Shown: piece by piece, positions 59,718 through 64,000 of the stretch
How the letters are laid out: every line of letters starts with the position of its first letter
How positions within the stretch are numbered: the stretch's first letter is position 1
Assembly: GCF_042665295.1 (NCBI RefSeq)
Contig: NZ_JBHTCO010000043.1
Location: 82,564 to 146,563, forward strand
Origin: Scopulibacillus_A cellulosilyticus
GTDB taxonomy: Bacteria; Bacillota; Bacilli; Bacillales; Sporolactobacillaceae
Length of the DNA stretch: 64,000 nucleotides
Direction: 5' to 3'
Made by a program: the position numbers and the translations under genes
The notes under the pieces: model-generated
What the model saw: only the letters and a program-made list of their open reading frames with translations
Databases searched by the model: none
Told to the model about the DNA's origin: nothing

Positions 59718-61271
59718 TTAAGTCAATGGCACCGATTGACCCGCTTGCACATAAGCATGTTCATACGCAAGCAGCCCGCCTAAAACAAGCACCGAAGCGA
59801 TTTCACCCATCACTGTTACATTGCCGAAACCAAGCAGAAACGGAAGGATTCCCCCAACAATAAGTCCTACCCAATAGTACATAGAATATTTTCCTTTAAT
59901 CATGTTGTGTGCTGCCTTGCCTTGATCAGCTGTCATATGCGGAATGACCGCCTCACTAATCACAATGGCAATATGCAATGCAACAGAAACAATTAAAGTC
60001 ATCCGGCAAGTTTGCAATGCGGCTTCAGGAATGGAAAGAAATAATGACATGATGATCATACCAGCTGCTCCGCACAATGCCGCTTGAATAAAGAAATGAA
60101 GAGGGAGCAATGGATTTTGCCATAGATCTCTTCCTTTGGATTTTGAAAATAAAAAGGCTGTATAGATGGCTGTAAACACCGCCAAAATCATACCCGGCCA
60201 CCACAATACTTTTGATAAAACAGGCAAGGAGGCAACACCTGCAATAAACAGTAAAAGCAATACGATGGCATATCCCGCAATGATAAAGGCGCCTTTAACC
60301 AGCCATGATTTCCACTGCGGTCTTGTGAATATCCGGTAAAAACGCATCGGATGCGTTAAATCGGCGATTAGCACAATACCTGTGATACCTAAAAATACGC
60401 CAGAAATGATTGCAATAGATGTTGCCCAAACGGATCCTAAGGAAAAACCTAACATACCTAAAAAGGCATACATCATAAATAGTCCGGCCGAAATAGATTT
60501 CGTCCAAGTATAAAATGACACACGCCAATCCCATGGCGCTTTATGCGGCACTTCATACGCGACACGTGTCGATGATAAACTTTTGACAGTTGAACGGTTA
60601 TCATCAACAGGATAGCCTTCGTTTTGTTCCGACCACATATGTGCCCCTTGATATTCGGCAGCGCTCGGTGACAGCGTTGATTCATCCGCACCAACATAGA
60701 ATACTTTTGGCGAGGTCGCCTTTTCCGGTTTTCTGACGTCGACTTTTTGTCTGGCAATAATTTGTGACACTTCACTTTCCGGGTCATTTAAATCACCGAC
60801 AATAATCGCTTCTTCCGGACAAACAACAACACAGGCCGGTTCAAGTCCCTGATCGATACGATGTGCACAGAAATTACACTTCTCAGCGCTGTGGTTATCA
60901 GGATTAATATTAATGGCATCATAAGGACAAGCGGCCATACAGGCTTTGCAGCCAATACACACATCCTGGTCAAAATCAACAATGCCATCCTCCCGCTGAT
61001 ACATCGCTGTAACAGGACAAACCGGCACGCATGGCGCATCTTCACATTGATTACAGCGGTCGACTTGGAAATAACGATTGACATCAGGATACGTCCCGAC
61101 TTCTACCGCTTTCACAAACGTACGATTCATGCCGAGCGGAACAGCATTTTCTGACTTACAGGCCGTAGAACACGCGTGACAGCCAATGCACTTTTCCTGA
61201 TCAATAACCTTGCCCCACTTTACCTTATGATCATCTGGACTGTTTCCGATAACTTCTACTTCTTGGTACAT
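59718..61271 (-). CDS. fused four-cluster ferredoxin and NrfD-type quinone-reactive membrane subunit
   Basis: This 517-residue fusion has an N-terminal NrfC/PsrB-like part (about 1-190) with four Cys groups: CIGCHACSTAC, CNQCEDAPCVPVCP, CIGCKACMAACPYD and CNFCAHRIDQGLEPACVVVCP. After a linker come eight to nine membrane helices of the NrfD/PsrC/DmsC type (WDWRVSFYTWTKSISAGLF first). It would pass electrons between the quinone pool and the molybdoenzyme encoded 48 bp downstream. The two parts are usually separate proteins. No signal peptide precedes the ferredoxin part. Confidence 0.9.
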   Translation of the reverse strand: MYQEVEVIGNSPDDHKVKWGKVIDQEKCIGCHACSTACKSENAVPLGMNRTFVKAVEVGTYPDVNRYFQVDRCNQCEDAPCVPVCPVTAMYQREDGIVDFDQDVCIGCKACMAACPYDAININPDNHSAEKCNFCAHRIDQGLEPACVVVCPEEAIIVGDLNDPESEVSQIIARQKVDVRKPEKATSPKVFYVGADESTLSPSAAEYQGAHMWSEQNEGYPVDDNRSTVKSLSSTRVAYEVPHKAPWDWRVSFYTWTKSISAGLFMMYAFLGMLGFSLGSVWATSIAIISGVFLGITGIVLIADLTHPMRFYRIFTRPQWKSWLVKGAFIIAGYAIVLLLLFIAGVASLPVLSKVLWWPGMILAVFTAIYTAFLFSKSKGRDLWQNPLLPLHFFIQAALCGAAGMIIMSLFLSIPEAALQTCRMTLIVSVALHIAIVISEAVIPHMTADQGKAAHNMIKGKYSMYYWVGLIVGGILPFLLGFGNVTVMGEIASVLVLGGLLAYEHAYVQAGQSVPLT

Positions 61272-61376
61272 TGTTTACGATACCTCCTTTTTGCATCATC
61301 TCTTTCTTTTGATTAGAACATTTACTTTACTCCCTTTCATTTTATAATTGGCTGACTTTTCCGTAAAATTAAAATA

Positions 61377-61413
61377 ATTCATACCCTATAACTAAAAGTT
61401 ATAAGGTATGAAT
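61377..61413. promoter_or_regulatory. 37-bp palindrome between the LysR gene and the molybdoenzyme operon
   Basis: Arms of 17 bases with one internal mismatch surround AAA. The core TATAACT-AAA-AGTTATA is perfect. On the minus strand TATTTTAATTTTA follows, so it could terminate the LysR transcript, but its symmetry also suits an operator for the operon starting at 61271. Confidence 0.6.
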
Positions 61414-61420
61414 GGTTTAA

Positions 61421-62314
61421 TTATTTTAAACGGACTGTTTTGAAAAAACGCAGCAGTTTATCTACGCCTTGCCGCCTAAACCTCTGAGGAGCCAAAACCA
61501 GCCATAATTCGCGTTTTAAACTCATATCTTTTATTTTAACTTCCTTAATGACGTTCAGCTCAAATTCCCTTAATACAGCCATTTTTGACAAAATTGCGAT
61601 TCCTAATCCTGCCTCAACTGCAGCTTTTATGGCTTGGGTACTGCCTATCTCCATATATATATCCATATTATCCATCAGGCCTTTTTGATTTAAAGCATTC
61701 TCTATAATCATGCGGGTTCCTGAACCGTTCTCCCGCCAAATCATCGGTTCCCCAGTTAATTCATCGCTATTTATTTCTTTGCGCCTTGACCATTTATGAT
61801 GCTCTGAACAAATTAACACCAATTCATCGTCGGCAAACTTCTCTACCATGAGTGAAGGATTATCAACCTTCCCTTCTACAAGTGCCAGATCAATATGATG
61901 CTCCTGTAAACTTTCTAAAATATCCTGAGTATTTGCGACTTGAAGCTTTAAATTAATGTCCGGATTTCTTTGCTTAAATCTGCCTAACAATTTCGGCAGT
62001 AAATATTCACCTATTGTTAAAGTCGCTCCGACGCAAATCGGGGTGTGTTGATTTCCCTTATAATTTGCCAGCCTCTCTTTAGCCCTCTCGTGATCTTCGA
62101 GTATCGCCTTCGCATAAGGATAAAGTAATTTTCCCGCTTCTGTAATATGCAAATTCCCGCCTGATCGCTCAAATAATAGCATGCCGTAATATTCTTCTAA
62201 GGCTTTTATTTGCTTTGTCACTGCCGGCTGTGAAACAAAGAACTTTCGAGCTGCTATGCTTATACTTTTATTTTCTACGACTAAGCAAAACATTTTTAAA
62301 CTGTCTAAATTCAA
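61421..62314 (-). CDS. LysR-family transcriptional regulator
   Basis: This 297-residue regulator has an N-terminal winged HTH with SIAARKFFVSQPAVTKQIKA (about 19-38) and a C-terminal periplasmic-binding-like effector domain. It resembles the CysL/CbbR-like branch. The start chosen is TTG 62314, preceded by GGAGGA with six bases between; the frame to 62332 would include the ribosome site. It lies directly upstream of the molybdoenzyme operon in the same direction and is the best candidate for its control. Confidence 0.9.
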   Translation of the reverse strand: MNLDSLKMFCLVVENKSISIAARKFFVSQPAVTKQIKALEEYYGMLLFERSGGNLHITEAGKLLYPYAKAILEDHERAKERLANYKGNQHTPICVGATLTIGEYLLPKLLGRFKQRNPDINLKLQVANTQDILESLQEHHIDLALVEGKVDNPSLMVEKFADDELVLICSEHHKWSRRKEINSDELTGEPMIWRENGSGTRMIIENALNQKGLMDNMDIYMEIGSTQAIKAAVEAGLGIAILSKMAVLREFELNVIKEVKIKDMSLKRELWLVLAPQRFRRQGVDKLLRFFKTVRLK

Positions 62315-62453
62315 CTGAAGTCCTCCTTCCACTCCCTTACGTTCAATAACTTTGGGAAAGTTCCTGCCAGGCTTGACTAATGAAAATAAAGTGAAAAGTT
62401 TTACTGGTAAGTTCTAAAAAGGTTACGGAAGTTTAAAAAGTCTTTTGATAATA

Positions 62454-63194
62454 TTATATTGCATCCTTCGTACCCTTTTTTTCTTTAACTTGCTTTAATA
62501 GATTTATCCATTGGTTTCTCTGTTCTTCTCCCATTGGAGCCTTTTTAATTGCATAATGGATGTGCCACATCCCCTCATTTGTCAAAAACACACGTCCGAT
62601 CTCATGCTGATCTTCAAGCGACGGGTCATCGGTAACTATAAATTCATACATGACATCATTTTCTTTTTTATCAATAATATTTGTCTTCACTTTACCATTT
62701 TGTTGACGGACCGTCTGATTAACTTTCTGAAGAAATTGATTGATATAATTATCAATTGATGGGTTTTTTAAATTTTCTATAGGAAAAAATTGAATAGTGA
62801 CAACCTGCTTCCAATCTTCAATACTTTCATCTTTTGGAATAAACTCATACATTTCAACCCCATTTGCATTAGTCTTATAACCTAATTTCCAATTATTGTT
62901 ATCAAATTTAAAATCTAGCATCGACATTTCATCTTTACTTTTGTATGCGTTTGAACTATCTTGATTAGCATCACTTGATGATTCATCCTTATACTTTTCC
63001 GAATGATGATTGTTTGCGGCCGCAGAATCATCATGATGACTGTCTTTTGTTTCTTTCTTTACTTCACTTTGTGTTGCAGCACTCGTTTTTTTCGATTTTT
63101 CTCCGTGTTCGTTACTAGAACATGCTGTTAAGGTCATAAAAAAGGTGAAACAAAGTAAGATGAATAGTTTGGATTTAAACAGGGTTGCCCTCAA
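62454..63194 (-). CDS. lipoprotein of unknown function
   Basis: This 246-residue protein has a signal peptide and lipobox ending LTAC (Cys25), a low-complexity linker rich in Ser, Lys, His and Asp (about 26-90), and a globular C-terminal part with YEFIPKDESIEDW and FPIENLKNP. It should be anchored on the outer face of the membrane. The start is TTG 63194, with GGAGGGG six bases upstream. No domain recognised with confidence. Confidence 0.8.
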   Translation of the reverse strand: MRATLFKSKLFILLCFTFFMTLTACSSNEHGEKSKKTSAATQSEVKKETKDSHHDDSAAANNHHSEKYKDESSSDANQDSSNAYKSKDEMSMLDFKFDNNNWKLGYKTNANGVEMYEFIPKDESIEDWKQVVTIQFFPIENLKNPSIDNYINQFLQKVNQTVRQQNGKVKTNIIDKKENDVMYEFIVTDDPSLEDQHEIGRVFLTNEGMWHIHYAIKKAPMGEEQRNQWINLLKQVKEKKGTKDAI

Positions 63195-63515
63195 TCATTT
63201 CCCCTCCGTTTCCTAAACCAATGATAATTATATTATACAAAATTTTCACTCAATAGAAACTAAAATACGTTATATTTTGGAAATTAAACTATGGTCCCAC
63301 CATAACAACCACGTTGTTGTTCATCCTACAATTCATTATAATTGAAAGCTTCAATTATACGTAATAACCATACAAACAGGGCATAAGGCCTTTGGTATAA
63401 AACGAAATGAAACAGGCTAAAAACAATTTACCAAACAGAAACAGCTTTACTTTTAAGATCATAGAAGCTTAAAATTGAAGTCTTTCAACTTTATAAAAGC
63501 TAATTTCCAAATGGC
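63195..63515. other. intergenic region
   Basis: AT-rich. Contains one small dyad (AACAAC/GTTGTT with a short spacer, around 63303-63318). No gene seen. Confidence 0.4.
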
Positions 63516-63544
63516 TTGTTAATTTTAACTATTTCTGTTATAAT
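63516..63544 (+). promoter_or_regulatory. promoter of the cold-shock gene
   Basis: TTGTTA (63516-63521), 17 bp, TATAAT (63539-63544). It predicts a 5' leader of about 120 nt, typical of cold-shock genes. The leader contains AAGGATAGTAT twice (63571-63581 and 63618-63628). Confidence 0.7.
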
Positions 63545-63670
63545 AATAAATAATTATTTTGTTCGGTGTAAAGGATAGTATAGGTACTGACTTTTCGTCT
63601 TGATGATCACTTTGGGCAAGGATAGTATTATATTGTGTGCGTAACAGTAGCACACCGGGAGGCAACAAAT

Positions 63671-63871
63671 ATGGAACAAGGTACAGTTAAATGGTTTAAT
63701 GCAGAAAAAGGTTTTGGCTTTATTGAACGTGAAAATGGTGATGACGTGTTCGTACACTTTTCTGCTATCCAAAGTGAAGGCTTTAAATCTCTAGACGAGG
63801 GTCAAAAAGTAACATTTGACGTTGAGCAAGGTGCACGTGGGCCTCAAGCTTCTAACGTCCAAAAAGCTTAA
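63671..63871 (+). CDS. cold-shock protein (CspA/CspB family)
   Basis: This 66-residue single cold-shock domain has RNA-binding motifs KGFGFI (RNP1) and VFVHFS (RNP2), with the aromatic residues needed for nucleic-acid stacking. It binds single-stranded RNA/DNA as an RNA chaperone. GGGAGG lies 9-10 nt before the ATG. Full family length, nothing unusual in the protein itself. Confidence 0.96.
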   Translation: MEQGTVKWFNAEKGFGFIERENGDDVFVHFSAIQSEGFKSLDEGQKVTFDVEQGARGPQASNVQKA

Positions 63872-64000
63872 TTATTGGTTCTACGTCAAATGTTGGGGTA
63901 GGAGTAATAGTTCCTACTCCTTAACCTAACTGATATCCCATTGATTTATATTGATGATGTAATAAAACACGTAATCGTAAACGATCATAACGCTTAAAAC

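Overview
The window looks like a low-GC, Gram-positive Bacillales chromosome segment. The evidence is the strong GGAGG-type ribosome sites, frequent TTG starts, PucL/PucM/PucR-type purine catabolism proteins, a PerR/KatA pair, FabL-type reductases with a Tyr-x6-Lys motif, and a CspB-type cold-shock protein. Genus cannot be fixed from sequence alone. No rRNA, tRNA, CRISPR array, prophage or complete insertion sequence was seen.

Bases 1-14,800 hold an alicyclic acyl biosynthesis cluster. Left operon (minus strand): an EPSP-synthase (AroA) paralogue with a changed substrate motif, an AMP-forming acyl ligase, an acyl-CoA dehydrogenase, a 2,4-dienoyl-CoA-reductase-type flavoenzyme and a FabL-like reductase. 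Right operon: a dedicated acyl carrier protein, a second ligase, a second acyl-CoA dehydrogenase and a zinc alcohol dehydrogenase. A second FabL-like gene and a divergent FabF-like ketosynthase follow. The content matches the shikimate-to-cyclohexanecarboxyl-CoA logic known from Alicyclobacillus omega-cyclohexyl fatty acids and some Streptomyces polyketides. Here it comes with its own ACP, ketosynthase and enoyl reductases.

Bases 14,900-47,000 are an oxidative purine/ureide salvage region: three NCS2 permeases, a guanine/8-oxoguanine deaminase-like enzyme, PucL (OHCU decarboxylase-uricase), PucM, allantoinase, allantoate amidohydrolase, a tartronate-semialdehyde-reductase-like enzyme and two PucR-type regulators. 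A peroxide/heme block (PerR-like regulator, KatA, HemH, HemA, Tpx) lies inside it, which fits because uricase makes H2O2. A five-gene operon (split transketolase, DUF1537 kinase, ThDP carboligase, TIM-barrel isomerase) sits next to an IclR regulator. GAAAC-N3-GTTTC palindromes occur in front of this operon, in front of iclR, and in front of a distant permease-aldolase operon. A 19-bp motif is repeated upstream of pucL and between fetA and a pucR gene.

Bases 45,600-54,400 carry a dicarboxylate/glutamate-type symporter, a proC-like 5' fragment in front of putP, a heterodimeric ABC exporter, and a DUF1003 membrane protein behind a leader with a small upstream ORF and mutually exclusive RNA pairings around its ribosome site. 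Bases 54,600-62,300 encode a membrane-bound molybdopterin oxidoreductase (fused ferredoxin-NrfD subunit, large catalytic subunit without a Tat signal, small unknown protein, Mrp, DUF202 protein) beside a LysR regulator. A lipoprotein and a cold-shock gene with a long leader close the window.
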